Of a DNA stretch of 64,000 nt, positions 1 through 8,617 are shown piece by piece. Both the position numbers and the translations under genes were made by a program. The DNA lies in assembly GCF_000379105.1 (NCBI RefSeq), contig NZ_KB900609.1:4739480-4803479 (forward strand), in the 5' to 3' direction. Positions within the stretch are counted from its first letter, which is position 1, and each line of letters begins with the position of its first letter. This DNA is from Methylobacterium sp. WSM2598 (GTDB lineage Bacteria; Pseudomonadota; Alphaproteobacteria; Rhizobiales; Beijerinckiaceae). Under the pieces are notes generated by a model, which was not told where the DNA came from, did not search any database, and was given only the letters and a program-made list of their open reading frames with translations.

Positions 1-1
1 G

Positions 2-571
2 CGCTGGTGCGGCGCGTGGCGCCTCCTGGCGCCCGACGGGTCGGACCTGCCCCTCGCGCTCTGCCCGATGGCGGTGGCCCTGCGGGAGGGGCGCCCCGTC
101 CGCGACGCCGGGGCGGTGCTGGAGCGCCCGGACGGCACGCGGATCCCGTTCATGCCCTGCGCGACCCCGATTCGCGCCCGCTCCGGGGCGATCGTCGCCG
201 GCGCGTCCATCCTGGTGGCGACGCGGCCGCCGCTCCGGCTGGACCTGTCCGAGGCGGCCACGGTGTCGGTCCGCCCGGCGCGCCGCGCCCCCGGGACGGA
301 CCTGGACGGCCTCACCGGCGCGCTGCAGGCCGTCCTGGCGGCGCTGGCGGACGTCGAGGTCGCGCACGAGATCGAGTGCGAGCACCTGGAGGCCCGGATC
401 GGGCCGGGCGCGGAGCGGGAGCGGATCCTGGCGCAGCTGCGCGCCAAGCGGGAGCGGGGGCGGAGCGCGCTGCGGCGGCGGCTCGGAGACCTGCAGGCCC
501 GCGCGGCCGGCCTGACCGCGCCCGCCGGCGCGCAGGGCGCCGCCGTGCCGGGGCGCGCCCTGCTGCATTGA
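2..571 (+). CDS. PAS-domain protein, 5' end outside the window
   Basis: The reading frame is open from the first bases, so this is the C-terminal part of a longer protein. The first ~75 visible residues resemble the end of a PAS domain from sensor kinases: a WRLLAPDG strand, a CPMAVALREGRPVR helix/loop, an ERPDGTRIPF strand, then a GAIVAGASILV strand. No H-box or ATPase domain follows. Instead there is a ~110-residue tail rich in Glu, Arg, Ala and Leu that should be helical. It is therefore probably a small PAS sensor rather than a kinase. An internal ATG at 68 could be a start, but it would cut the PAS fold, so continuation from upstream is preferred. The gene is convergent with phaZ. Confidence 0.6.
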   Translation, partial: RWCGAWRLLAPDGSDLPLALCPMAVALREGRPVRDAGAVLERPDGTRIPFMPCATPIRARSGAIVAGASILVATRPPLRLDLSEAATVSVRPARRAPGTDLDGLTGALQAVLAALADVEVAHEIECEHLEARIGPGAERERILAQLRAKRERGRSALRRRLGDLQARAAGLTAPAGAQGAAVPGRALLH

Positions 572-581
572 GGACCCCGGC

Positions 582-1874
582 TCAGACGGGCCGGAGCGGG
601 ACCGCGGCGCGGCCGGGCGGGGCCTTGACCACGAAGAGGGCCACGGAGCGGTCGATCCAGTCCGCCCGCTCCGGGACGGGGGCCGGGCGCGGCGCCGCCT
701 GATCCGCCATGAAGCGGCAGATCTCGGGCGCGATCTCGGCCCGGAAGCGCGAGCCGTTGAAGATGCCGTAATGCCCTGCCCCGGCCTGCAGGTGGTAGGC
801 CTTCCTGTCGTCCGGGAGGTTGGGGGTGAGGTCGAGGGCGGCGCGGGTCTGGCCGACGCCCGTGATGTCGTCCTTCTCGCCCTCGATCGCCATCAGGGCG
901 CAGCGGCGGATCGCCCCGAGATCGACCGGCGCGCCGCGGTGGCGCATGGTGCCGTTCGGCAGGCTGTGGGTGATGAAGACCTGCTCCACGGTCTCCAGGT
1001 AGAATTCGGCGGTCAGGTCCATCACGGCGAGGTACTCGTCGTAGAAGGCCCGGTGCTTGGACGCCGAATCGCCGTCGCCCTCGACCAAGTGGTTGAACAT
1101 GTCCCAGTGGGCGGTCAGGTGCCGGTCGAGGTTCATCCCCATGAAGCCGGAGAGCTGCAGGAAGCCCGGATAGACCGCGCGCCCGTGGCCGGGATAGCCC
1201 GGCGGCACGAGGTGGATGCAGTGCTGCCGGAACCACCCGATGCCGCGCTCCTGGGCCAGGAGGTCGACCGCCGTGGGGGAGCGCCGCGTGTCGATCGGCC
1301 CGCCCACCAGGATCGCCGCGCGCGGCACGGCCGGGTGGTCCTCGGCCTCCATCCGGGCGATGGCGGCCAGGACGGGCACCGAGGGCTGGCAGACGGCCAT
1401 CACGTGCAGGTCCGGCCCGAGCGCCGCGAACATCGCCGCGCAGGCGTCGATGTACTCGTCGAGGCCGAAGCGCCCGGCCGCGCGCGGCACCTGCCGGGCG
1501 TCGGCCCAGTCGGTGATGAAGACCTGATGGGTGTCGAGGAAGGCTGCCACCGTGCCGCGCAGCAGCGTGGCGTAGTGGCCCGACATCGGGGCGACGAGGA
1601 GGAGCTTCGGCTTGTCGGACGGCTCCCCGAAGGCGATGACCCGGCAGAAGGGCTGCTCCCACACGATCCGCTCCGCGGCCGGCAGGCCGAAGGCGGGTTT
1701 GGGATAGGAGCGGGTGGCGCGCTCGAAGATCTCGCAGGAGGCGGCGATCGAGCGGCCCGCGACCGTATAGGTGAAAGGGTTGAGCGGGTTCTCGCAAGCA
1801 AGCTTCGTGAGGTCGGCGGCGATCCGGGCGGGCGTGAGCATCAGTTCACACGACTCACGCATGAGGTACATCAT
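582..1874 (-). CDS. phaZ: Intracellular polyhydroxyalkanoate depolymerase
   Basis: 430 residues, the usual length for intracellular PHB depolymerases that mobilise carbon stored in cytoplasmic PHA granules. The N-terminus (MMYLMRE...) and the early PFTYT segment are typical. The nucleophile region reads VMAVCQPSVP: as in Ralstonia PhaZ1, a Cys sits in the lipase-box position in place of Ser. The C-terminal GAGHYGIFNGSRFR segment carries the expected catalytic His. There is no signal peptide, consistent with an intracellular role. The phasin at 52.0 kb is another PHA-granule gene in the window, but it is far away and not in an operon with this one. Family assignment is firm; substrate chain length is inferred. 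Confidence 0.93.
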   Translation of the reverse strand: MMYLMRESCELMLTPARIAADLTKLACENPLNPFTYTVAGRSIAASCEIFERATRSYPKPAFGLPAAERIVWEQPFCRVIAFGEPSDKPKLLLVAPMSGHYATLLRGTVAAFLDTHQVFITDWADARQVPRAAGRFGLDEYIDACAAMFAALGPDLHVMAVCQPSVPVLAAIARMEAEDHPAVPRAAILVGGPIDTRRSPTAVDLLAQERGIGWFRQHCIHLVPPGYPGHGRAVYPGFLQLSGFMGMNLDRHLTAHWDMFNHLVEGDGDSASKHRAFYDEYLAVMDLTAEFYLETVEQVFITHSLPNGTMRHRGAPVDLGAIRRCALMAIEGEKDDITGVGQTRAALDLTPNLPDDRKAYHLQAGAGHYGIFNGSRFRAEIAPEICRFMADQAAPRPAPVPERADWIDRSVALFVVKAPPGRAAVPLRPV

Positions 1875-2027
1875 CCGCAGACACCTTTCCGACGCTGAGG
1901 CTTCCCGGCCCGTGATGACAGGTAGGCCCCCAACGCGGGCGAGAGGTGTTTGGTTTCGGCCGGCCTGTTCTGCGGTTTGCGTGCGCTCAAGCCTGGGTGG
2001 GGCGGGGCCCTGCGGCCGCCCGCGCGG

Positions 2028-2594
2028 TCACTCCGCCCGGGGCGCGCCGTCGCCCGCTCCGGCGATCCGCCGCAGGATGAAGTCGATCCGCTCCTGCGCG
2101 GGCAGGACCGGCACGCGCACGACGTCGAAGGCGAGGTCCGCGTAGGCGCGCCAGAGGAGGTCCGCGAGCCTGTCCCGCTCGTGGCGGCTCTCGACGCGGG
2201 CGTAGTCCGTGACGTAGTCGCTCAGCGGTTCGAGGTAGAAGACCGTCCGGTAGCGCGCGGCGGCGATGCGGGACATGTAATCGGCCTCGGGCAGGCCGTG
2301 CAGCCTGAAATACGCGAGGCTGTCGGGAACCCCGCGGTCGAAGAAGATCAGCTCCTCCGGCGGCAGGCTCCGCTCGACGGCGAGCGCGCGCATCAGCACG
2401 GAGACCTGGAACTCCTCGGGCCTCGCGCGCACCTCGTGGACGCTGCGCCCGGCTCGCAGCGCCTCGTCCAGGTGCGCGCGCGCCACCTCGGTCCTCACCC
2501 GGAAGCCGCGCGCTGCCAGGAGGTCGATCGTCGTCGACTTGCCGCAGCAGGGCGGGCCCGTGATCACGTGCCAGCGGTTTCGACTGTCGGACAC
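2028..2594 (-). CDS. Small P-loop NTPase (AAA_28-like)
   Basis: A 188-residue protein with a clear Walker A motif (GPPCCGKST) about ten residues from the start. FFDRGVPDS in the middle is a Walker-B-like/substrate region seen in AAA_28 and nucleotide-kinase-like families. The reading frame can begin at a GTG at 2621, but the GTG at 2594 has a purine-rich ribosome site (GGGAGAGG, about 7 nt upstream) and puts the P-loop at the usual distance, so it is preferred. Relatives are annotated only as predicted ATPases; the substrate is unknown. It stands alone between phaZ and a gene-poor stretch. Confidence 0.75.
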   Translation of the reverse strand: MSDSRNRWHVITGPPCCGKSTTIDLLAARGFRVRTEVARAHLDEALRAGRSVHEVRARPEEFQVSVLMRALAVERSLPPEELIFFDRGVPDSLAYFRLHGLPEADYMSRIAAARYRTVFYLEPLSDYVTDYARVESRHERDRLADLLWRAYADLAFDVVRVPVLPAQERIDFILRRIAGAGDGAPRAE

Positions 2595-3079
2595 GCGCGC
2601 GCCTCTCCCGATCCCCCTCACCTTACGGAGCCGGCCGCGGCCCGTCGATGGCTCGGCCGTGCGGAGGGTGTCGCACGGGGCGGCCGCCGGGTCCGCCCCG
2701 TGCGCAGCGAAGCGGCAGGGCCGGCGCGGTGAGGGGCCCGAGCCGGCCGGCTCGACCGCGGGAGGACCAGCAGGTCGCGCACGAGATCGCCGCCCGCCCC
2801 CTTCTCGATCTGCGCGATCAGGATCATCCTGTCCTCGGTCACCGCCGTGTCCGGTCGGAGTTCAGCCCGCAATCGAACCCTCGCCGAAGGCCGGCGATGG
2901 CCACCGCAGCGGCGGCCGCCTCTGGCGCCACGCTCGGGAGCACGATCCGCGACGAGACATCATTTCTGAGGAAGCATGACCTGATCTCCCCGCAGGGACT
3001 CCCGCTGATTTCAAGAGTCCAGATCTCGATCAGCGGTGCTTCCGCGATCTCGGCAAGGGACGGGCAGGAGGAGCTTGCG
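2595..3079. other. Gap without a convincing gene
   Basis: 485 bp separating divergent genes. Frames crossing it are Arg/Pro/Ala-rich shadows without ribosome sites or motifs. A leftward frame starting near 2834 (MILIAQIEKGAGG) is the only hint of a small protein, but it runs into low-complexity sequence. The last ~100 bp has lower GC and should hold the promoter of the secreted protein that follows. Confidence 0.5.
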
Positions 3080-3580
3080 ATGTGTGCTCTGATACGCTCA
3101 TCGCTCTTCGCATGTGCAACAGGGGCTATGCTGCTCACCGGGTTGACAGTTTCCGAAGCCCAGTTCGCGACGCCGGAAGCTGCCGTTCAAGCCGTCTACG
3201 CCCAGTACGAGGGCTCACGCAAAAGCCCGAAACTGCTTTCACTTCAGCTGGACAAGTCAACGGCCAACCATTTTTTTGAGAAAGAGATCGCGGCGGCATG
3301 GCTTCGAGACCTCGCAAAGGCCGCGAACGGCGACAACACAATCGATGTTGATCCATTCACGGAATCGCAGGATCCCACCATCGCAAACCTGGTGATCAGC
3401 CCGGCCACGATGACGGGTGACTATGCCGTTACGCAAGCAAGATTCCGGAACGCGCGCAAAGCGGTGCGCATCACTTATCGCCTGAAGCGCGCTCCCGACG
3501 GCTGGCGCATCTACGACGTGAGATCCGACCGAGGTCAGGGACTCCGCCGCGCACTGGGACTGAGAGATCGAACCGGATAG
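3080..3580 (+). CDS. Secreted protein, DUF3828-like
   Basis: 166 residues. The start ATG is preceded by GGCAGGAGGAGC, a strong ribosome site; longer in-frame starts have none. Residues 1-28 form a signal peptide ending in SEAQ, so the product is probably periplasmic. The mature part has a short helical N-terminus (TPEAAVQAVYAQYEG), a conserved middle, and a final YRLKRAPDGWRIYDV strand. That arrangement recalls DUF3828/NTF2-like secreted proteins, in which the terminal W-I-DV motif is characteristic. Function is unknown. Base composition is somewhat lower in GC than the neighbours. The next gene, a second small secreted protein on the same strand, starts 122 bp downstream. Confidence 0.75.
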   Translation: MCALIRSSLFACATGAMLLTGLTVSEAQFATPEAAVQAVYAQYEGSRKSPKLLSLQLDKSTANHFFEKEIAAAWLRDLAKAANGDNTIDVDPFTESQDPTIANLVISPATMTGDYAVTQARFRNARKAVRITYRLKRAPDGWRIYDVRSDRGQGLRRALGLRDRTG

Positions 3581-3702
3581 TCTCTGCAGGAATATTTATC
3601 GCTTTCCATTGTGAGCGGCGCATTTCCGTATCGATTTTTGTTGCCGGTTCGTCGCAGTAAAACGAGATCGGACTCACCGCTTGCAGCCCGGAGGAATGAC
3701 CG

Positions 3703-4083
3703 ATGCGTGCCGTCAAACTCCTTTCCGTTCTCTGGCTCGTCGCTGCCTCGCCGGCGGGCGCAACCTGCACGCTGCGCTCCGAGGGAAAATGCCTCAGCGA
3801 ATCGGGACAAGGACGGTGTCTCATCGAAGTCGGCGGGAAACGCTACCTGGACGGCAGATGCAACATCGAGTCTGATGCGGACGGCAATTTTTCCGTGGGA
3901 ACCGGCGATCGTCGTTCTTCAAAATTCTTCGCGTACGTCAATAAAAACGAAGACGGTACCGCCGAAGGCAGTTGGAATGGAGCGCGGGGAGGAAGTCACG
4001 CCCATGACAGCCTCGGAACCTTGAAGCCACAAGGAAGCGCATGTTGGGCCAACGCGACCGCGAAGGTTTGCGCGTGGAGGTGA
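3703..4083 (+). CDS. Small secreted Cys-containing protein
   Basis: 126 residues with a good ribosome site (GGAGGAATGACCG) before the ATG. Residues 1-20 are a signal peptide ending in GAT. The mature domain has six cysteines in spaced pairs (CTLRSEGKC, RCLIEVGG, RCNIES, CW, KVC) and several Gly-rich turns, suggesting a small disulphide-stabilised periplasmic fold. I do not recognise a named family. The gene is followed directly by a palindromic repeat that may terminate transcription towards the convergent transporter gene. Confidence 0.7.
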   Translation: MRAVKLLSVLWLVAASPAGATCTLRSEGKCLSESGQGRCLIEVGGKRYLDGRCNIESDADGNFSVGTGDRRSSKFFAYVNKNEDGTAEGSWNGARGGSHAHDSLGTLKPQGSACWANATAKVCAWR

Positions 4084-4084
4084 A

Positions 4085-4196
4085 CCGGACGATCACGTCC
4101 GGACACCGTGATGACAAGCCCGCGCGGCGCCTGAGCGAAGCCCAAATCCGCATTGCCGAAATGGAAGATGGCGACGCAATCCGTCGAATGTCGTAA
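4085..4196 (+). repeat. Dispersed palindromic element, copy A
   Basis: Begins with the hairpin CCGGACG-ATCA-CGTCCGG (4085-4102), two bases after the upstream stop codon. It continues with the conserved block GCGCGGCGCCTGAGCGAAGC and a weaker pair of arms around 4142-4192. The same modules recur at 13.2, 17.1, 24.9 and 40.9 kb. This copy lies between two convergent stop codons, so a terminator role is plausible. Confidence 0.8.
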
Positions 4197-4349
4197 GAGA
4201 TGTCCGCGACACGCTTGCAACCGGACATCTCCACAGGCGCCGCGAGGGCCCGGAAGGGGTTCGGGAGCGCTGGTCAGGCGCACGCGGTCCGGAGGTCCGG
4301 ACGGGCGGGCCCCGGATTCGGGACCCGCTCGCTCGATGCGGAGCCCGGA

Positions 4350-6287
4350 TCAGGCCTGCCGCAGGGCCTCCAGGCACGCCTCGACCGCCTCGCGCAGCGA
4401 GACGACGTAGTAATCCGCCCCGACCTGCCGGCGCAGCGCAGCGTCGGTCAGGATCGCGTCCTCGGCGGGCCAGAGGCCGACCAGGATCGGCTGGCCCGGC
4501 ACCTTCTCCCGCAGCCGCTGCAGCAGGTAGCGCAGATGGGCCGGGTTCCCGCTGATGTCGAGGTAGGAGATGCACACCATCGCCACCCCGCTCACGTCGA
4601 GGTTGCGCACCTTCTCGCGGCTGACCGCCTCGTGCGGGACGACGCGGGCGCCGAGCCCGTGCTTGCCGAGCAGCTGGGCGAGCATGGACGAGGCCGCCTC
4701 GTCGAGCGGGCCGCGGCCCGCGATGCAGAGGACGGGGGCCTCGCCGCGCCACCTCTGCGGCCGCGCCTCGGGCGGCGGCGCGCGGCCCGGCACGGCCTCG
4801 TTCTTCGGGTGCTCCTTCTCGGCCAGCGAGGCCTCGGCGCCCGGCTGCCCGGCCGGCGCCTCCGGCGCCTCCTGCGGCACCTCGTCCGGGCGCTTGGCGA
4901 ATTCCATCACCAGCGCCTGCGTCAGCTGCCGGATCGCGTCGAGCTGAGCGGGCCCGAGAACCCCGCGCTGGTAGTCGTTGGCGGCGAGCTGCAGCGCCTT
5001 GAGGGCCACCTCGTCGTAGTAGGAGGACAGCGAGCGCTCCTTCAGCAGCAGTTCCGCCTGCTCCTGCGCCTCGTCGGGATCGCCCGCGAGCATGCGCTGG
5101 TAGAAATTCTCGACCGGCGTCAGCGGCGGCCGGTCGCCGAGCAGCACGTCGAGGAATTCGAGCCGCTCCACGTGGCGGCCGAGCACCACGAGGCAGACCG
5201 TGAAGGGCGTGGCCAGGATCAGGCCGATCGGCCCCCAGAGGAAGCCCCAGAACAGGGTCGAGACGATCACCGAGAAGGGCGACAGGCCCGTCGAGTGGCC
5301 GTAGAGCAGCGGCTCGATGACCTGCCCGAACACCGGCTCGGCCACCAGGAAGAGGGCGGCGGTCCAGAGCGCCATCGACCAGCCGGGATCGACGGCGGCC
5401 GCGAGCGCCACCGGGAACACGCCCGAGATGAGCGCGCCGATATAGGGCACGAAGCGCATCAGGGCCGAGAACACGCCCCACAGGATCGGGCTCGGCACCC
5501 CGATGAACCAGAGGCCGACGCCCACGATGACCCCGAAGGCGGCGTTCATGCCGAGCTGGGCCAGGAAGAAGGTGCCGAGCCGGCCCGCCGCGTCGTCCAT
5601 GGCCATGGTCGTGCGGTGCAGGTCGCTCGCCCCGAACAGGCGGATCAGGCGGTCGCGCAGGTCCTCGCGCTGCATCAGGATGAAGATCACGACCACCAGG
5701 ACGATGCCGACCATGGTGAGCGGCGAGACGACCGGGCCCAGGACCTTCTCGGCCAGGACCAGGGGTGAGGTGTCCGGCTCCTGCACCTTCACCAGCACGG
5801 CCCGGGGCGCCTGCGCGCCCGCCGCGGCGCCGGCGGCGTCGGGCGCGGCCGCCTGGCTGGAGACCTCGCTGACCTGCCGGTTGAAGCGGCGGATGAGGTC
5901 GTTGGCGCGGCCGAGCACGCCCTCCTGCAGGGCCGAGACCTTGCGCTGGACCGTGCTCTGGTAGGCGGGGATGTTCTTGGCGAGGTCGGCGACCTGCAGG
6001 CCGATGACGCCGCCGATGGCCAGGATGACCCCGAGGGCGAGGAGCACCGCCGCGATCACCGAGGGCACGCGCCCGAGGCGCAGGCGGCGCAGCAGATTCA
6101 CCACCGGCGCGAGCACGAAGCTCAGCAGGATGGCGAGGACCAGGGGGATGAAGACCTCGCGCGCGAGGTAGAGCGCGGCGACCACGACCACGGCGACGGC
6201 CAGGGTCGCGAGCCCGGACGGGCCGGGCGTGGAGGGCGGGGGGACGCGGGCCGGCGGGAGGGAGGGCGGCGTGACGGCAGCGGGCAT
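4350..6287 (-). CDS. AI-2E family transporter with C-terminal extra domain
   Basis: 645 residues; typical AI-2E/PerM family proteins are about 350-400. Residues ~20-100 hold the first hydrophobic hairpins, followed by a soluble helical stretch. Residues ~180-370 hold the remaining membrane segments, including the RFVPYIGALISG and PLLYGHSTGLSP motifs typical of the family. Residues ~385-500 are helical, and after a Pro/Ala/Glu linker (~500-530) comes a ~115-residue domain starting at VLCIAGRGPLDEAAS that looks like a Rossmann or B12-binding-type alpha/beta fold. Family members export small solutes or act as ion antiporters; the substrate here cannot be read from sequence. The extra domain may be regulatory. 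Confidence 0.85.
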   Translation of the reverse strand: MPAAVTPPSLPPARVPPPSTPGPSGLATLAVAVVVVAALYLAREVFIPLVLAILLSFVLAPVVNLLRRLRLGRVPSVIAAVLLALGVILAIGGVIGLQVADLAKNIPAYQSTVQRKVSALQEGVLGRANDLIRRFNRQVSEVSSQAAAPDAAGAAAGAQAPRAVLVKVQEPDTSPLVLAEKVLGPVVSPLTMVGIVLVVVIFILMQREDLRDRLIRLFGASDLHRTTMAMDDAAGRLGTFFLAQLGMNAAFGVIVGVGLWFIGVPSPILWGVFSALMRFVPYIGALISGVFPVALAAAVDPGWSMALWTAALFLVAEPVFGQVIEPLLYGHSTGLSPFSVIVSTLFWGFLWGPIGLILATPFTVCLVVLGRHVERLEFLDVLLGDRPPLTPVENFYQRMLAGDPDEAQEQAELLLKERSLSSYYDEVALKALQLAANDYQRGVLGPAQLDAIRQLTQALVMEFAKRPDEVPQEAPEAPAGQPGAEASLAEKEHPKNEAVPGRAPPPEARPQRWRGEAPVLCIAGRGPLDEAASSMLAQLLGKHGLGARVVPHEAVSREKVRNLDVSGVAMVCISYLDISGNPAHLRYLLQRLREKVPGQPILVGLWPAEDAILTDAALRRQVGADYYVVSLREAVEACLEALRQA

Positions 6288-6385
6288 GCGGGACTCCGGG
6301 CGGCGGGCGCGGCCGGCGGGGTGGCCGCCGGGTGTCCGCTAACGCGCCGCGCGCCGCATCCGTCGCGTCGCGCCCGCGCGGCCCG

Positions 6386-6571
6386 TCAGCCGCCGGCCTG
6401 CTCCTCGTCCTCGGTCAGGCGCGCGAGCTGCCGGGCAAGGCTCTCCACCTGATCGCGGGTCGCGCGCAGCTCCACGACGCTGCCGTCGGCGGTCTCGATC
6501 ACGAGCCGGTACCCGGAGCCGCTCTCGGCGGCCAGCACGCGGACCAGCGTTTTCACCTCGGCTTGGGTCAC
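6386..6571 (-). CDS. Small hypothetical protein, 61 residues
   Basis: A compact protein starting at GTG, with a good ribosome site (GCAGGAG, 7 nt before the start). It contains a beta-hairpin-like YRLVIETADGSVVELRA stretch followed by an amphipathic helix (QVESLARQLARL). No membrane segment or known motif. It lies upstream of and on the same strand as the transporter, about 100 bp away, and may share a transcript. Function unknown. Confidence 0.6.
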   Translation of the reverse strand: MTQAEVKTLVRVLAAESGSGYRLVIETADGSVVELRATRDQVESLARQLARLTEDEEQAGG

Positions 6572-6690
6572 CTGGGCACTCCTGCAAGATTGGCGGCGCG
6601 ATCACGACCCGCGCCGGCGCGGCGAGCACGCCAACGCGGTTAGCCATCGTCTCGGACCTCCGGGGGCGGATGTCGAGGCGAAGATGGCGT

Positions 6691-6780
6691 CCCCGCCCGG
6701 CCATGTCCCGCCCGGCCATGTCCCGCCCGGCCATGTCCCCGCGCGTCCATGTCCCCGCGCGTCCATTTCCCCGCGCGTCC
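6691..6780. repeat. Tandem array of 15-16-bp units
   Basis: Three units of CCCGCCCGGCCATGT pass into three units of CCCCGCGCGTCCATGT. The array sits between two leftward genes. Read on the minus strand the first units would encode MAGRD repeats, but no ribosome site or continuing gene supports translation. Confidence 0.9.
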
Positions 6781-6824
6781 GGGGCGCCCGCCGCGCGCGA
6801 GCCCCGGCCGGCCCGGCGCCAGGA

Positions 6825-7697
6825 TCAGGCGCCGCCGGAGGAGGTCGCGTACGCGCGGGCGATGCGGGACAATTCGGGCGTGCGCAGGTAGCCGTAGGAC
6901 TTGTGGTGGTTCCGCCCGCCGTCGGGACGGCTGTAGGTGTTCACGACCCGCCGGTCGACCACCCGCAGCCCCGCGTCGCTCGGCGCGAACGCCTCGTCCA
7001 GCGTGCCCATGATGGCGACGACGTCGTGGCCGTCGGCCAGGTTGGTCCAGCGCGCCACGTTGGCGGGCACGCGCGCGGCGCCGTGCTCGGCCTCGATCTT
7101 GAGCTTCACCTTGGCCAGGCCCAGGGGCGAGCCGACCGTGACGAGGTGCTCGACCCGCAGGGCGGGATCCTCGCGCTCCAACAGGCGGAGCACGTCGTAG
7201 GCGATGACCGACCCCATCGAGTGGGCGACCAGCAGGATGCGCCGGTGCCGGCAGGCCCGGAGCCGCGCGGCCAGCCGCGCGCGCACGTCGCGGGCGAAGT
7301 CCCGCTCGGCATGGTAGTACCAGAGGTCGTCGAACCGGTATTCCAGGATGGCATCGTCCACCAGGGTGACGCCGGTCGTCTCCTCCAGGCGGTCGATCCC
7401 CGCATAGAGGGGCGCCAGCACCACCTTTTCGGTGAGCGCGGGCGCCTCGTCCTCCCCCGGCAGCGGCCCGGCCCCGCCGTGGCGGCGGTAGGGTTCCCGG
7501 TTGGACTCCTCCCGCAGCGGCGCGTCGTAGCGAAGGTCGGCCCAGTAGACGAACTCGAACGCGAAGTGCGGGTCGCTCAGTCCCTCGTTGCGGATCAGTC
7601 CCTCGGCGATGGCCGCCCGCCACCACCGCGTCTTCTCGTCGACCGGCGGCTTGTTCGCCAGGCCGTGAATGCCGACGATGACACTCGTGCTCCCCAT
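6825..7697 (-). CDS. Alpha/beta hydrolase (lipase/PGAP1-like)
   Basis: 290 residues. The N-terminus VIVGIHGLANKP supplies the oxyanion-hole HG motif. The nucleophile elbow is VAHSMGS (a GxSxG variant with Ala in the first position, as in PGAP1-like and some serine esterases), and the C-terminal region NHHKSYGYLR provides a candidate catalytic His. There is no signal peptide, so it should be cytoplasmic. The substrate is unknown; the family includes lipases and acyl-chain esterases. It stands alone, with gene-poor DNA upstream and a tandem array downstream. Confidence 0.8.
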   Translation of the reverse strand: MGSTSVIVGIHGLANKPPVDEKTRWWRAAIAEGLIRNEGLSDPHFAFEFVYWADLRYDAPLREESNREPYRRHGGAGPLPGEDEAPALTEKVVLAPLYAGIDRLEETTGVTLVDDAILEYRFDDLWYYHAERDFARDVRARLAARLRACRHRRILLVAHSMGSVIAYDVLRLLEREDPALRVEHLVTVGSPLGLAKVKLKIEAEHGAARVPANVARWTNLADGHDVVAIMGTLDEAFAPSDAGLRVVDRRVVNTYSRPDGGRNHHKSYGYLRTPELSRIARAYATSSGGA

Positions 7698-8119
7698 GTC
7701 TGCGGAACGTCCTCCCGATCAGCGCAGTCATGCCGCGGGGCTCGACTGCGCGCGCAATCGCCACAACGCGTGATCCCGGGTTCCGGTACGCGGCCGGTGT
7801 TGATCAAAACTGTCGCTCCAGGCCGAGCCGGGAGCGCGGGCAGGAGGTCGCGGCCGGGCGGTGGCCCCGGGAGCGGGGGCCGCGCCCCGGCTTGGCGCGG
7901 CGCAATCGCCGCAGACCAAGCCCCGGAACGACGCATTCCGGCCGACGTTGGCCGCCCGGTTCGAGACGAGCGGGACGAGGCGGCGGCCCCCGGCGGGCGC
8001 CGGCCTCGGCGGGATCGACGCGGATCCGCCGCATCGCGCGGGCCTCGAGGATGCGAGCTTGGGAAGAGCACCTGCGCGGGCCGGAGCGCGCCGCGGGCGG
8101 CCTCGCGAGCGGGAGAGGG
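7698..8119. other. Gap between divergent genes, no gene seen
   Basis: 422 bp separating the leftward hydrolase and the rightward DUF3140 gene. All frames across it are GC-rich shadows. Promoters for both genes should lie here, but no consensus boxes are obvious. Confidence 0.5.
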
Positions 8120-8482
8120 ATGATGGGGCACGAGACGGACCAGGACCGCGAGGAGATCGTCCGGGGGTTCAGGAAGGCCGTGAACATGACGGCGTCCACC
8201 CTGGAGAAGCACCTCGCGGGCGAGGCGAGCCGGTCGGTCGGCCAGAGGAGGGACGGCGCCTCCGAGGCGACCGGGCACCGGGAGGGTCGACGCATCGTCG
8301 AGATCCTGCGCACCAAGAAGTCCGACCTGTCCGACGACGACTATCAGCACATGCGCAAAGTCGTCGGCTACGTGCACCGGCACTTGGCGCAGGGCGGCCC
8401 CAAGGACGCGGCCGCCGTGAAGGATTCGCCCTGGCGCCTCTCGCTGATAAACTGGGGCCACGATCCGACGAGGACCGCCTGA
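8120..8482 (+). CDS. DUF3140 domain protein
   Basis: 120 residues. The ATG (or the next one at 8123) follows a purine-rich GGGAGAGG site. The whole protein matches the DUF3140 pattern: an EEIVRGFRKAVNMT start, TLEKHLAGEASRSVGQ, then GRRIVEILRTKKSDL, DDYQHMRKVVGYVHRHLAQ and a final WRLSLINWGHDP. Family members are small cytoplasmic proteins of unknown function, often near stress or DNA-binding genes. The next gene is an SDR, 135 bp downstream. Confidence 0.85.
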   Translation: MMGHETDQDREEIVRGFRKAVNMTASTLEKHLAGEASRSVGQRRDGASEATGHREGRRIVEILRTKKSDLSDDDYQHMRKVVGYVHRHLAQGGPKDAAAVKDSPWRLSLINWGHDPTRTA

Positions 8483-8617
8483 GTCCTTGATTACTTGAAT
8501 GTCCGGCTTCCGGCGGCCCGGCCCGCGGTCGCCCGGCGCGCGAACCGCGCGGCGGGCAACCGCGGGCGGCAAGGGGCCGCGGGCGGCAGGGGGGCCGGGG
8601 CTGAGGGAGGAGCGAGC

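Noticed and set aside
7..702. 231-residue Arg/Pro-rich frame at the window start
   Set aside because: Shadow of the PAS-domain frame; low-complexity composition and it runs through the phaZ 3' end on the other strand.
771..1898. 375-residue frame opposite phaZ
   Set aside because: Opposite-strand shadow of phaZ; no ribosome site, no family features.
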